This document shows, piece after piece, positions 1 through 9,296 of a stretch of DNA of 11,061 nucleotides. The stretch lies in assembly GCA_014885115.2 (NCBI GenBank), contig WKLE02000308.1, forward strand, positions 1 through 11,061. The letters run 5' to 3'. Each line of letters begins with the position of its first letter. Position 1 is the stretch's first letter. Under the pieces are notes generated by a model. That model was not told the origin of the DNA. It saw only the letters and a program-made list of their open reading frames with translations, and did not search any database. A program made the position numbers and the translations under genes. This DNA comes from Asterionellopsis glacialis. Lineage: Eukaryota > Bacillariophyta > Plagiogrammaphyceae > Rhaphoneidales > Asterionellopsidaceae.

Positions 1-311
1 CGTCTTTGTAGTTTGTAGGCCCTCTGCCCCCTTCTGCTCTAGTCCTACTGTAGAGCGAGACTCCACTGCTCGCCGTTTGTTCGTCACTGTTTCTTCAAGT
101 GTTGCAAGTTGCAAGTCATCGTCTTGAGTTGTTTTTCACAGCCAGAAAGGTAGAGGTAGATCGAGTTTAAAGAGGTATTGCTTGTTGATATCCGTTAAAC
201 ACTTAATCCCAATTATCAGTAGCAATTTCGATATCGGTTCTCCATTGGATCCTCCCGAATTTTTTCTTCTAATTATCGGATTGAACAGTCACATTTGTAC
301 CACCTGTAATC
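1..311 (+). promoter_or_regulatory. 5' flank and probable 5' UTR of NSA2
   Basis: No coding region is supported here. The stretch is pyrimidine-rich, with a small direct repeat (TTGCAAG twice, near 103-116), and leads into the NSA2 ATG. A 5'-UTR intron is possible, since AAAG|GTAGAG near 149 could be a donor and the AACAG near 285-289 an acceptor, but nothing seen here confirms one. No clear TATA box was found. Confidence 0.4.
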
Positions 312-1094
312 ATGCCGCAACACGAGCATATGGAAAGACACCGCAAGCTCCATGGCCGCCGCCTGGACGCTGAAGAAAGAGATCGTAAGAAGGAAGCACG
401 TTTGGCTCATAAACGCTCTCACTTTGCCCAGAAAGTTCATGGTATCCGTGCTAAGCTTTACAACGAACGTCGTTTCAAAGAAAAGGCAACCATGCGAAAA
501 ACTATCGCTCAGCACAACGAGCGTTCTAACAAGCATGCCAATGATGAAGCTGTTGCGGAAGGTGCCGTACCCGCTTATTTGCTTGATCGTGAGGGTGTAA
601 GTCGTGCTAAAGTTTTGAGTAATACAGTCAAACAAAAGAGAAAGGAAAAGGCTGGTAAATGGGAAGTACCCATTCCCAAGGTCAAACCTGTGGCAGATGA
701 TGAGATGTTCAAAGTTATGAGGACAGGAACTAAAAAGGGCAAGGCATGGAAACGTGTTGTAACAAAGTGTACATTTGTTGGAGATAACTTTACACGTAAG
801 GCACCAAAATACGAACGGTTTATTCGCCCAACAGGTCTCCGTATGAAAAAGGCTAACGTAACCCACCCTGAACTAAAAACCAGCTTTCAATTGGACATTT
901 TGGGTGTTAAAAAGAATCCCAGTTCTTCATTGTACACAAATCTTGGAGTGATGACAAAGGGTACCATCATTGAGGTGAACGTAAGTGATCTTGGTCTAGT
1001 AACAACATCAGGAAAGGTTGCTTGGGGAAAAATGGCACAAGTCACAAATAACCCAGAATTGGATGGCTGTGTTAATGCAGTACTTCTTGTATAA
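312..1094 (+). CDS. NSA2: NSA2 ribosome biogenesis protein (TINP1 homologue)
   Basis: The product is a 260-residue nucleolar assembly factor of the large (60S) ribosomal subunit. In yeast and animals NSA2 joins pre-60S particles at a late nucleolar step and is needed for 27S pre-rRNA processing; it belongs to the eS8/NSA2 superfamily. What is seen: an N-terminal Arg/Lys/His-rich helical region (about residues 1-75), the highly conserved central stretch with [11 protein letters not shown] (about 84-94) and [14 protein letters not shown], then KYERFIRP and THPELK, a beta-rich C-terminal half, and the terminal NNPE..GC.NAVLLV. Length equals the usual family length of about 260 residues, so it is complete and intronless. 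The ATG at 312 gives the family's typical MPQ start. The gene converges on the LRR gene, with 92 bases between the two stop codons. It is expected to be a constitutive housekeeping gene. Identification is by recalled family similarity and is very secure. Confidence 0.97.
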   Translation: MPQHEHMERHRKLHGRRLDAEERDRKKEARLAHKRSHFAQKVHGIRAKLYNERRFKEKATMRKTIAQHNERSNKHANDEAVAEGAVPAYLLDREGVSRAKVLSNTVKQKRKEKAGKWEVPIPKVKPVADDEMFKVMRTGTKKGKAWKRVVTKCTFVGDNFTRKAPKYERFIRPTGLRMKKANVTHPELKTSFQLDILGVKKNPSSSLYTNLGVMTKGTIIEVNVSDLGLVTTSGKVAWGKMAQVTNNPELDGCVNAVLLV

Positions 1095-1159
1095 TCTACA
1101 TAATACTCGTGGTTCAAAAATACTAAGGATCGAATCATAAAATAATCATAACATGTCCT

Positions 1160-1165
1160 AATAAA
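1160..1165 (+). terminator. Candidate poly(A) signal of NSA2
   Basis: AATAAA lies 66 bases after the NSA2 stop codon, in AT-rich sequence and inside the short convergent spacer. The position is typical for a cleavage and polyadenylation signal, but many protists use degenerate signals, so this is only a candidate. Confidence 0.4.
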
Positions 1166-1185
1166 TTTTGCAAAATTTTTAGTGC

Positions 1186-1191
1186 TTTATT
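1186..1191 (-). terminator. Candidate poly(A) signal overlapping the LRR-gene stop
   Basis: On the minus strand AATAAA includes the TAA stop codon (1189-1187) of the LRR gene. If used, its 3' UTR would be very short and would run into the NSA2 3' region, so the convergent transcripts probably overlap or nearly abut. Confidence 0.3.
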
Positions 1192-4100
1192 CAAATGACG
1201 AAATAGCTTTTCGAACATCTTCCACTAGTGTCTCGGCGCCATCGGCGTCTCTACAAAGCAATCGCCATCTATGTGTTCGTTGAAGTCGTCGCTGAGGGCT
1301 AATGATAATAGTGATCGCTCTTGGATCGGCGCCAGCTCCATGCACCTCGGCTATTTGGTCGAGGTCTGCTGAATCAGCAACACGATATCTAACTGTACCC
1401 AGTGTATTGTCTTCCTTTTCAGCACCATTGAATGAACCGTCTCCAACATAGTCCTCATCAAACAGAAGAACTTTCGAATCTGTTACGACGCAGACCCTTC
1501 GAACAGCACCTCGATCACCATGCTTCCATCGCTGTTGAAGTATTTGATAGTGCAGGACCACACCTAAAGGCTCTGGGGCAATAGCTAGAGATAATGCATC
1601 CAATACTTCTTTGTCATCATTGTAAATCGTGATCGCATCGTCAACTACATCAGCAGTAGAAACGACTGTAGATTTTGCTTCTTTTACAAGATTCTGCAAT
1701 TGTTGCAGCAAAGAAATAGTTCGCATCTTGTTGCAAGTTAGCAGCACGTATGTGAATTCTCGTGATGCCTTGCTTGCTGTTGGGGCGGAAAAGTGAAGAG
1801 TCATCCTCTGAAAGCCGAAACCAATGGTGATTCGGTGCAATGAGGTGATCAAATGGCGAGCAACGGCATGGGGCCAGATGGCATCTTCAAATATAGCATT
1901 TTCTGGAATAGGAAATGGGAATCGACGCCTTGATGATTTGCGTTGAGCATGGATAGTTACAGCATCCAAGTCTGATATGAAGTACAAAGCTGTATCAGAT
2001 GCACACAGAATGAGTTTACGGCATTCTGAGACGAGCTCTAATTGTCCTTTTGAAAAAACGATGTCCCCATGAAACCCACGCCGGGGAGTTCGATTGGGTA
2101 TCAAACGTGACCTTGAAGCCTTTCCACATGGGACCATTTCTTCGCTCCAAAAGTATCGAAAACTTTCGCGAATATTGGAGGGATCTAACGGACGCGCCGC
2201 ATGGTCTGATTTGTGTAACTGAATTTTGGGCATAAGTTTCAATGCCAAAGACGTCTTTTCTTCAGAATCTGTCTTTTCACATGCAAGATCAATGCCCTCC
2301 GGAGTTTGAAAAACGAAGCATTGGAAGTAAAGTTCCAGATTAACGATGATGTTGAGTCCTCGGTAGCTTTCGGGACCATCGTATTTCGAGTTACGTTCTG
2401 TGCCGATAAACTTTCGTTCCGGTGGGATCGTATCCCGAGTTTTTGTTCCCAAGCTACTTTGGACTGAAATAGCATCATCCCAAATATTATCTGGAAAGCT
2501 TGCATCTTTAAGCTGCTGAATTGTATGTTTGTTGGCATGGTTTCCATTCGTCGTCGGCATCGAATTAGACTTGTTCGATATTTCCTCACCAATGGTAGAT
2601 GGCGTAGTCTCAGGCTCTATGATCATATTTAAATCTTCTTTAAGATGTACCTTTTTATCATTCAAGACGTCCGGTGCCCTCTCTTCACCCTTTTCCTCTT
2701 TGTTGACTTCAATTTCATCATCCTCGGTAAACTCAAGTCCCTTTGGTTCAATACTAGAAGAGTCACTCTTACCATCGTCTACACTGGTAGCAGTGCTCCC
2801 CTCAAGCTTGAAGACCGGGTCTACATTACCTCCATGAGAGTCCTCTTCATCCTTTTTCACTGGTGTAAGAGATAGTAAGCTTAGGTTAACCCCTTCTGAC
2901 ACATTCAAAGCAATAGTAGCAGCATTCGCTGTCTCAGTCTCAGTGTCGCCCGACGTGGTACTACCCGCCGAAGACAATCTTGATGAAGAATCTTTAATAT
3001 CATTTTCAGCGCAAGAGAAGGGATCAATATTTTCTTTCTTTATCTCAGCAGATGGTGGTGGGCGTTGCTGCTGCTCTTCATCAAGCTTTTGTTGCTTTTT
3101 AGGCATTCGCTTGGGGAGAGGTGATAGACTATGAATGACGTCCTTAACAGAAAAGGCCACCGTTGGAGGCTTGGCCAATTCGCTTTCTATACCATTCTCC
3201 AGAAGTTCACTTGGAGATGACTCATCATAATTGTTAATCCAAAAATCATCCCTCCGTACAAAATTCTTTCGTTTAGGTTTGCGTAAGGATAGTGGAGGTT
3301 TCTGTCCACTATTGATGCCGTCATCAATGAGTACTGCTCTTGTTCGTGTACGCCTACTAACACGACGCGGACGAGCTGGTGTCGGTGCCTTTTGGGTTTG
3401 AAATACAACAGTTGTCGAAGAAGTTATTTGGACTTCTTCACCAGCGAATCTGATTTCCTCTGGAGGACCATCTTCTTGGATTACTGCAACTGGTGGTACC
3501 ATGGGAGTACTTGTCGATGATTGCACAACATCTTCAACAACATCCTTGTCCTCTCCATGTTCCTCTTTTTCCTCTTGAACCATTAAATAACCCGAATCAG
3601 CCTCTGGAGTAATCGCATGTGTGAACGTCAGCCATCGCAATCCTAATAGCTCTTTCTTGGTTGCAATCTTCCCATCCAGGACTGGAAGAATATGCAGTAA
3701 GTCTCTAAAAGTTGCATTTGAAGGAAGTGATTGGAACCGTGTTTCCCGAAATAAATTTAACACATCTACTCGATACTTCTTATTATCTAAAATATTAGAC
3801 CCGCCAAAATGGTTTGAAAACAAAGAAACAACAATAAATGTTTGTTGGGAGAGGTAAGTATATCAAGTCAAGTGCACGTAGGATTATAACCACTAAATAA
3901 AGTAGTACACAAGGGGGTTACACCGCAAAACCTAAGACTTACGTTTCTTTTGAAGAGGGTTACCATGAAGCTCAAGATGTGAAAGCTCTGGTAAGCCACC
4001 TAACCCAGCTATTGCTGCCAAGTCTTTAATGCTATTTCGATCAAGTGCTAAGTGTTGAAGAGAATACAATCGGTCTAGACCCTTGGATGATCGAATATTG

Positions 4101-5974
4101 TTCCCAGTCAAGATGAGTGTTTTGACATTGCCCAACATTTTGAATGCATTTTTCATACTGTAAAACAAAGAACAACAAAAAAGAACGATTTAGAGTTTTC
4201 CGATTTGATATGAAACAAAAACAATGTCGACAGGTCATTTTTTTCACCTTGAAAGTTTGTTGTAAGACAAATCTAGTGTTGTAAGGAAAGGTGATGATGA
4301 TAATCCTGCTAAAGCTGTATCTGCATGAACAATATCGTTGTGTGCAAGACTTAACGAAATAAGATTAGGCATCATGGAAAGAGGAGGAAATTGTCGATAA
4401 GGTCGTTGTCCTTCATGGGGAGAAAAACCTGATTCCAATGCTGGACCTTCTCTTTGTACCTTTGATTCTTTATCATAATTGTTTCCTTTTTCTCTATCAT
4501 TCATATTATTGTCATTGTCTTCTATTTTCTCCTCTTCACAAGATGGTTGTGCTACCAAACCAGCCGATTCACCAATACGACAATAACTTAATTTCAAGTG
4601 TGTCAGACTTTTGTATTCCATACTGTTATCACCAGGGTCTATTGTGGATGGGCTTATCAAACAAACTACACCATTCTCCAATCCATCATTACTATCATCA
4701 TCATCGCCATTACTACGACGTGTACTACTCGTATCAGCCATATTAGCAGTCATCATCAAAGTAGAAGGAGAAAACAAAAAGGATGGTACGTCATAAATAC
4801 AAGCACGTTCCATTCGAAAGAGTTCCAACTTGGTTCGAAGTGAATGTAATCCACTTATCCATTCGGGTGGTATTCCATCTAAAAGTAATACAGATAGATT
4901 GGGAAACATGGTTAAATCCAGTTGAGGACAGATTTGTAACGTATAATAATATTGTAAAAAAATCTGATGATGATGATTGATCATACTGTTGTTGTCTTGT
5001 TGTTGTTGTGTAGCAGCACTAGTAGGCGACGAAGGATTTTCAGTAGCAGCATTCATCATCATTGTTGTCAATACAGATTGAATAGTGGATGCACTATAGG
5101 ACACATCAAGATGATCATGATTGCTACCAGAAAAAGATCGACTACTACCTGGTCGACTTGCAGCGCTCGTAGCTGACGACTTCTTTTTGGATTTGAGTGG
5201 TGGTATGGGCCATTGTTTATTGGTAATTCGTAAATGAGTGACTCGAGGAAACAGAAATTTAAGCAAGGACAATCGATCACGCATCGATACCTCCATCCGA
5301 TACTGATGTTGACTATTATTATGTTGTTGTTCGTGATGGAATTCTTCTAAATGAGGATCTCCATACAAAGGTGTTTGGTCCATATAAGTGTTTGGTACAT
5401 AAAGTTGTGATGTAAGCCACCCAATAGCTGATGCTGGAAGAGTCAATCCACGAATTTGTTCTCGCTGTTGTTTTTGTCTTTGTTGTTGACTACCACCACT
5501 TGGAAAACCATCTCCTCCACTACTAGCAGATATGACGGATGGAGCAGGGGTAGGACAATTTGATAAATATTCAAAAAGACGATCCACTAACAAGGAGGAA
5601 GCATCCTGTAATTGACGTGACAATATAGCGGACATGACATTTGGTTGTTCTAATCTTTTTTGTTTCCTTCGAATTCGTTTTCGCCACGAGGGTGATGATG
5701 ACGACGACGACGAAGAGGGGTTTTGCTGTCGTGGTTGAGACTGTCGTCTTCTCCTGCGTGTACTGTTATTAGTTGAACTATTGGGAGTACTTTCAACGCG
5801 TAAAAGATGATCTTCATTCCCAACTGGTTCAGGAGGATCTGAATGAAGTCTTGACATTATTGTTGTTGCTTCCACCGGTGTAGGATGATCATTGTCGTCG
5901 TCAAAATCGGACGATGACGATCCCTCTTCTGAGGAAGAAGAATCATTCGGAATTCTATCATTCGGAGACTGCAT
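1187..5974 (-). CDS. Large LRR / PH-like protein, STK11IP-like, three exons
   Basis: Spliced model complement(join(1187..3786,3943..4157,4248..5974)), 1513 residues. The ATG at 5974 follows two adjacent in-frame stops. Residues 1-180 are low complexity (Ser runs, an RRRRR run and a basic RKRIRRKQKR segment). Residues about 335-645 form degenerate LRRs split by Asn/Asp/Ser inserts. The last repeats (ISLSLAHNDI, LTTLDLSYNKLS, VKTLILTGNNI, LQHLALDRNSI, LSHLELHGNPL) run across both splice junctions. An LRR cap follows in exon 3 (YRVDVLNLF about 652-660, LPVLDGK about 681-687). Residues about 700-1110 are acidic and disordered. A conserved-looking block lies at about 1123-1350, and a PH-like end at about 1380-1513 (CVVTDSKVLLFDEDY). 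The LRR, cap, long linker and C-terminal PH-like order resembles animal STK11IP, an LKB1-binding, endolysosome-associated scaffold, and more loosely nischarin. The role here is inferred from layout only; an unrelated LRR scaffold remains possible. Confidence 0.8.
3787..3942 (-). other. Intron 2 of the LRR gene
   Basis: A 156-nt phase-1 intron. The minus-strand donor reads AAAC|GTAAGT and the acceptor TTTTAG|AT. Splicing joins C to AT, giving a His codon, and links the final LRR (HGNPLQKK) to the LRR-cap sequence KKYRVDVL in frame. Without splicing, the frame hits TAG two codons into the intron. Confidence 0.85.
4158..4247 (-). other. Intron 1 of the LRR gene
   Basis: A 90-nt phase-2 intron. 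The minus-strand donor is TCAAG|GTGAAA and the acceptor, after a T-rich tract, is TTTTACAG|TATG. Joining AG to T gives a Ser codon and restores the leucine-rich repeat register between LDLSYNKLS and MKNAFKMLGNVKTLIL. The unspliced frame stops at the TGA within the donor. Confidence 0.88.
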
Positions 5975-6728
5975 ATTCTGGCGCTATCAAGATAAAAAAA
6001 TAATGAACTTCTACTTTTTCACTTCCAATGCATGAATAAAAATCACAAGGTTGAGTCAGGCGTGTATCTTTCTTAACGCTGCAATATTATATTTCTCGTA
6101 TGGAACCACGGGATTGAAACTTTCGACTGAAGAAATACGAGAGAGATGTTGTACTATGATGGCTTTCCTTTGGGTGTAATGACACACTCTATCGATAGAA
6201 TGTCGTCGATGCGATTGAAAGACGACTCGATCACTGCACACGACGATAGACTACTGTACGTTGCGCTTCCTTTTTTTGTCTTTTTGAAACAGAAATTCTC
6301 GCTTCCCACGACACAGACGCCCGCACACAGACATTAAAAAATTCCTCAACATAGTCGAATTAGTCAATCATATGTTACCCCGAACCATGAAAAATCGGAC
6401 ACACCGACAAACATGACAATATAACTCGCTCCCTCTCGTTCGGGACTGCTCATATCCGGGCGACGTACATACCCGAAATGAAGAATGGGGGATATGAATC
6501 TCTGAAGCGCGCCAAAAATCCAGAAACAACATGAAAATTATTTGCGAACGGCGGTGAAAAAACACTTTCAGCCGAGGCGCCGCCGGCCGTAGCGGCGTAT
6601 AGGGACATATAAATAATTGTCCAACATAACCAGTTTCATCCACATTATTTAAGATATGCTTTGTCTATACAGACAGTATCACGCCTTCTCTAAAAAAACT
6701 AGTATAGAACCACTTCTACAAAAAAGAG
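5975..6728. other. Intergenic spacer between divergent LRR gene and gene A
   Basis: This holds the 5' flank of the minus-strand LRR gene. I see no convincing gene: the open frames here are short and lack recognisable protein features. Noted structures are a GC-rich 6-bp stem with an 8-nt loop at 6578-6597 (CGCCGC / GCGGCG), in locally GC-rich DNA, and an inverted repeat TTCGGG (6439-6444) / CCCGAA (6472-6477). No tRNA-like fold or A/B box pair was found. Confidence 0.5.
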
Positions 6729-6886
6729 AACTCCCGCATGAGATTTCTTATATAAGACAAAAGACACGCTTGTGAACTAGTGTATCCTATATCTTTTAGA
6801 ATACTTTGTACATAACTCCCATATGAGAGTTGGTGACTGTCAAATAGTTGAAATAGATGACTTTCATCAACTCCCACATGGGAATT
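6729..6886 (+). promoter_or_regulatory. Cluster of three AACTCCC palindromic boxes upstream of gene A
   Basis: Three copies of the consensus AACTCCCRYRTGRGA lie at 6729-6743 (core CGCATG), 6814-6828 (core CATATG) and 6869-6883 (core CACATG). The second extends to an 18-bp near-palindrome, AACTCCCATATGAGAGTT (6814-6831), with two mismatched positions. The third extends to 6886 with AATT. All have AACTCCC on the same strand as gene A. They lie 400 to 540 bases before its ATG. The cores are E-box-like, so a bHLH or similar dimeric factor could bind; this is inference. Confidence 0.6.
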
Positions 6887-7012
6887 CGGAGTACATATAG
6901 ATTTGAAGTGGCAAGACAAGAAGGAATACGGTACAAAGATGCTACTGACTGTAATACAAAATATAGAATTGTGAGTGACTTTGACATATGTTGTATGTTC
7001 CCTTCTAGTCAG

Positions 7013-7051
7013 TCGTGGTTCAAATTACTGATCGTATAACCTAACCCACGA
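7013..7051. repeat. Inverted repeat TCGTGGTT / AACCCACGA, gene A upstream
   Basis: TCGTGGTT (7013-7020) and AACCCACGA (7043-7051) form an inverted repeat with one bulged base and a 22-nt spacer. A related inverted repeat sits at the corresponding distance before gene B (9297-9325). Function is unknown; CGTG is half of a G-box. Confidence 0.35.
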
Positions 7052-7108
7052 ACAAGAAGGAACAAAACGAATCATACACAAAAAGTAATTAAAATCCGGG
7101 ACCTTGAT

Positions 7109-7190
7109 CAAAAGGTATCATAATTTCCAAAACTCACTAATCTGCATTGCATATTAGTGTAGGATACTTTCTATTCAGTTGGATCACATA
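7109..7190 (+). promoter_or_regulatory. Proximal promoter block of gene A, conserved with gene B
   Basis: The sequence AAAAGGTATCATAATTTCC, followed by AACTCACTAATCTGCATTGC and CATATTAGT, closely matches 9383-9480 before gene B and lies 80 to 160 bases before the ATG. Gene B carries an insertion of roughly 25 nt after CTGCATTGCA. The similarity continues more weakly to the ATG (TATTCA..TGGATCA, TTGAC.ATAC). It probably contains the core promoter and 5' UTR; no canonical TATA box is obvious. Confidence 0.55.
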
Positions 7191-7268
7191 CGCTGTCTTC
7201 CATTAGACAGAGCTTTATTATTTCTTCTTCCCTATCTCTCTTGACGATACACCAGCAGGTACTTCAAG

Positions 7269-8547
7269 ATGAAGATTTCTGCTTTCCCCCTTTCCACCAT
7301 TATGATGCTTGCTGCATCTGCTGGTATTGCTATAGCTGACAAGCTTATTGTGCAACCAATTACAATGGATCTTATCTTTCCTGATGATACTACTGAGGAA
7401 CTGACTTCCGCCGAGTCCATGTTTACGGAGTCCTGTGCCAAGGCAGCTCACAACAAGTACTTTGGCAATTATGCCAGTGGCAACCAAGCCGGTTTGTATG
7501 ACATTGATATGATGGAAGTTTTGCAAATGGAATCCCACGATCTCTTGGAAGATATGATGGATGAATTCGAAAATGACCTCGAAGATTTTGACGACCAATA
7601 TGAGGAGGAGTATGACGATATTGAGGAAATCGATGAAGGCGACGAGTATTCGGATGGTGATATTTATAACGATGACATCGAGAGCATGTTCGAGGAGGAT
7701 GACGACGAAGATTTCGACTACGACGATGATCAAGATTTCGACTACGACGATGATGAAGACATTGACAACCGTAACCTTCGACTCAAATGGAATAAGAATC
7801 GTCACGCGAGAAGGAGAAAAAAAGCTGCCGCAAGGGCCGCTCGTAGGCCTGCTCCTAAGCCTGCTCCTAGGCCCGCTCCAGCTCCAACACGCCCTCCACC
7901 ACCTATGCCCACGCAGGAAGACCCCCTCGCAGGCTATCGTTACAACCCTTGGAAAGAGAAGGTTCCATACTATACTTGGGTAAAACACAATCCTCGTAAC
8001 GAATTTGAACGCCTTGACTATACAGCAATTGTTAATGATCCAAATTTTGAATATAACGAATGGTATGAGAAATATCTCGTGCCTATGGGCTATAGGTCAA
8101 GAGCTCTTGCCAGTGAGTAGTCCTACATATTGTGTATCTCATCCATAGCATTATTTGGGAGAGACACTTGCTCATTTGAATATTTTTAAATATGGAAAAT
8201 ACAGAACTCTAACAAGTGATTTGCAATTTTCTCTTCTTCTCTTCACCAAACTCTTTAATTTGGGGGGCTGTATTATTTGAACAGGTGGAAAGTGCACCTT
8301 ACCCTGTCATGAATTCCCTTATATTGATGTTAGCCGATTTATGCCAATCGACTTAACTCCAAAAGATCGTAGGTTGAAGAAAAAGAATAAGAAGAACAAG
8401 AACAAGGAGGAGTTTAAGAAAATGAAAAAGGCAAATAAGATGTTCTGTAAGTGTGTTGAGGAGGGACCCTTTCCTAAACTTAACGAAGTTATGGCATGCA
8501 ACTTGGATTTCGAAGAAGCCATGAGCCTGGGAGATATCAACAAGTAA
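7269..8547 (+). CDS. Gene A: secreted acidic/basic block protein, two exons
   Basis: Spliced model join(7269..8112,8285..8547), 368 residues. I do not recognise the family. Residues 1-23 are a clear signal peptide with cleavage likely at AIA|D. A module conserved with gene B follows (residues about 33-86), with ESCAKAAHNKYFG around Cys56 and DIDMMEVL at 78-85. Residues about 91-166 are an Asp/Glu block with Tyr and Phe, including a duplicated 8-residue unit. R168-N-L170 marks an abrupt switch to an Arg/Lys block (about 168-193), then a Pro-Ala linker (194-214) and an aromatic/charged stretch (about 220-280). Exon 2 adds GKCxxxC (Cys285, Cys289), a Lys/Asn cluster (about 308-333), FCKC (336, 338), MAC (353) and LDFEEAMSLGDI near the end. 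The mature protein has six Cys, all matched in gene B. A wall or silica-associated matrix precursor is plausible. No plastid-type Phe follows the signal peptide, so plastid import is unlikely. Confidence 0.85.
7710..7757 (+). repeat. 24-nt in-frame tandem duplication in the acidic block
   Basis: Two adjacent 24-nt units (7710-7733 and 7734-7757) encode DFDYDDDQ and DFDYDDDE. They differ at one base, so the duplication is recent or maintained. It lengthens the acidic block of gene A relative to gene B, which lacks it. Confidence 0.85.
8113..8284 (+). other. Intron of gene A
   Basis: A 172-nt phase-1 intron. The donor is GCCA|GTGAGT and the acceptor TTTGAACAG|GT. Splicing makes AGT (Ser) and continues in frame into GKCTLPC, homologous to GKCVEPC in gene B. 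The unspliced frame ends at TAG (8118-8120), two codons after the donor. The intron sequence is diverged from that of gene B although the position and phase are identical. Confidence 0.85.
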
Positions 8548-8566
8548 GAATTACAGAGGTAAAGAT

Positions 8567-8600
8567 TGATTGCATTTTTCTAGAAAAAAAGCTTCAATCA
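8567..8600 (+). terminator. Stem-loop in the 3' UTR of gene A
   Basis: TGATTG (8567-8572) pairs with CAATCA (8595-8600). Inside is a 14-nt perfect palindrome, TTTTTCTAGAAAAA, so the RNA can fold as an interrupted hairpin starting 20 nt after the stop codon. The equivalent place in gene B has a matching structure. It may act in 3'-end formation or mRNA stability; this is inference. Confidence 0.4.
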
Positions 8601-9023
8601 TACATGCACGGACTACAGCACTTTCAATGATTGTGATCCCCGAAAGTCTCCTCTAGTTGTTCTGCCTTCTGGTTGTACATGTACCTACATACTAGTAGAG
8701 TTGGGTATCATGGATGTTTGCTGTATGTCAAATCATCATTAGTATAGGATTTATAATTTAGCTTTGAAGTTGCTAAGTATTTCACAATTTCACTAATTAG
8801 TTCGACCTTTTGGTTCAAAATATTAACCACCAGAGCTCTGCAACACACAATTGTACAAGGTGCATGTCGAGGTAATATTATCATAGGTCTCTACTCTTCG
8901 AGCAATTATTCAGAAAGGTAGTAGAGTTGAGGTACTTTCAAACTTAGCCCTCCACCGTAGAAGATGAATATTCTACTATCTGGCAGCGCTATCATATTCC
9001 CGCAGAACTGGTACAAGAACAAG
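8601..9023. other. 3' flank of gene A and spacer before the gene B box cluster
   Basis: No gene is seen. The first 170 bases retain patchy similarity to the gene B 3' flank, including 23 of 27 matching bases between 8650-8676 and 10784-10810 (ending CCTTCTGGTTGT) and ATTAGTATAGGA...ATAATTTAG (8739-8761) matching 10871 onward. A direct repeat of about 20 bases, GCCYTCCACCRTAG, occurs at 8947 and again at 9193, flanking the gene B box cluster. Confidence 0.45.
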
Positions 9024-9190
9024 AACTCCCGCATGGGATTCTCCAATAACGAGCATTGGTCAGAATAACTCCCACGTGGGGTCCCTTTAAGACTTAGTGG
9101 ACATTCTCGAATTCATTAGAACAACTCCCACATGAGACTTATTAGCTGTTTTGTTGCAACTTATCATGACCTAATGACTCCCACATGGGA
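9024..9190 (+). promoter_or_regulatory. Cluster of four AACTCCC palindromic boxes upstream of gene B
   Basis: Four copies of the same box as upstream of gene A: 9024-9038 (core CGCATG), 9067-9081 (CACGTG, a perfect 10-bp palindrome CCCACGTGGG at 9071-9080), 9123-9137 (CACATG) and 9176-9190 (CACATG, with G at the first position). All lie on the + strand, 366 to 518 bases before the ATG, spaced 43, 56 and 53 bases apart. The spacing of copies two and three (56) equals the 55-base spacing of the last two boxes before gene A. Confidence 0.65.
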
Positions 9191-9296
9191 AAGCCTTCCA
9201 CCATAGTAATTATCAGAATATAGTAGAAAGGCAGTAAGTGCGTGTACAGATAAAAGGCATGAACAATTCTTAGTGCCTTGAATACGTGTCACCTAA

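Noticed and set aside
273..866. A 197-residue open frame antisense to NSA2
   Set aside because: It lies inside a secure conserved gene, has no recognisable motif, and its Phe/Cys/Ser-rich composition is what the reverse complement of Lys/Arg codons gives.
2119..2134. An additional box-like TTTCCACATGGGA inside the LRR gene
   Set aside because: It lacks the AACTCCC half, lies in coding sequence and is isolated from the two clusters, so it is probably chance.
3932..4168. A separate small LRR gene
   Set aside because: It is the middle exon of the LRR gene; splice sites on both sides restore frame and repeat register.
6368..6643. A 91-residue minus-strand frame in the LRR/gene A spacer
   Set aside because: No conserved motif, no partner exon found, and composition like random spacer. 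The GC-rich hairpin within it is not a tRNA or a recognisable RNA gene.
7269..7340. A plastid-targeting bipartite presequence on gene A or B
   Set aside because: The residue after the predicted cleavage is Asp followed by Lys, with no ASAFAP-like Phe and no Ser/Thr-rich basic transit region, so plain secretion fits better.
7218..7988. A 256-residue antisense open frame with a hydrophobic, membrane-like stretch
   Set aside because: The Val/Ile/Phe-rich stretch is the reverse complement of the Asp/Glu codons of gene A. It has no independent support.
8341..8547. A separate small Lys/Cys-rich gene after gene A (and likewise 10412-10681 after gene B)
   Set aside because: Both are second exons: consistent GT-AG sites, the same phase, and a shared GKCxxxC motif encoded upstream of the internal ATG show they continue genes A and B.
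6729..9190. The regularly recurring boxes as a CRISPR array
   Set aside because: Only 15-18 nt repeats, two clusters about 2.1 kb apart, uneven spacing, and a eukaryotic intron-bearing context.
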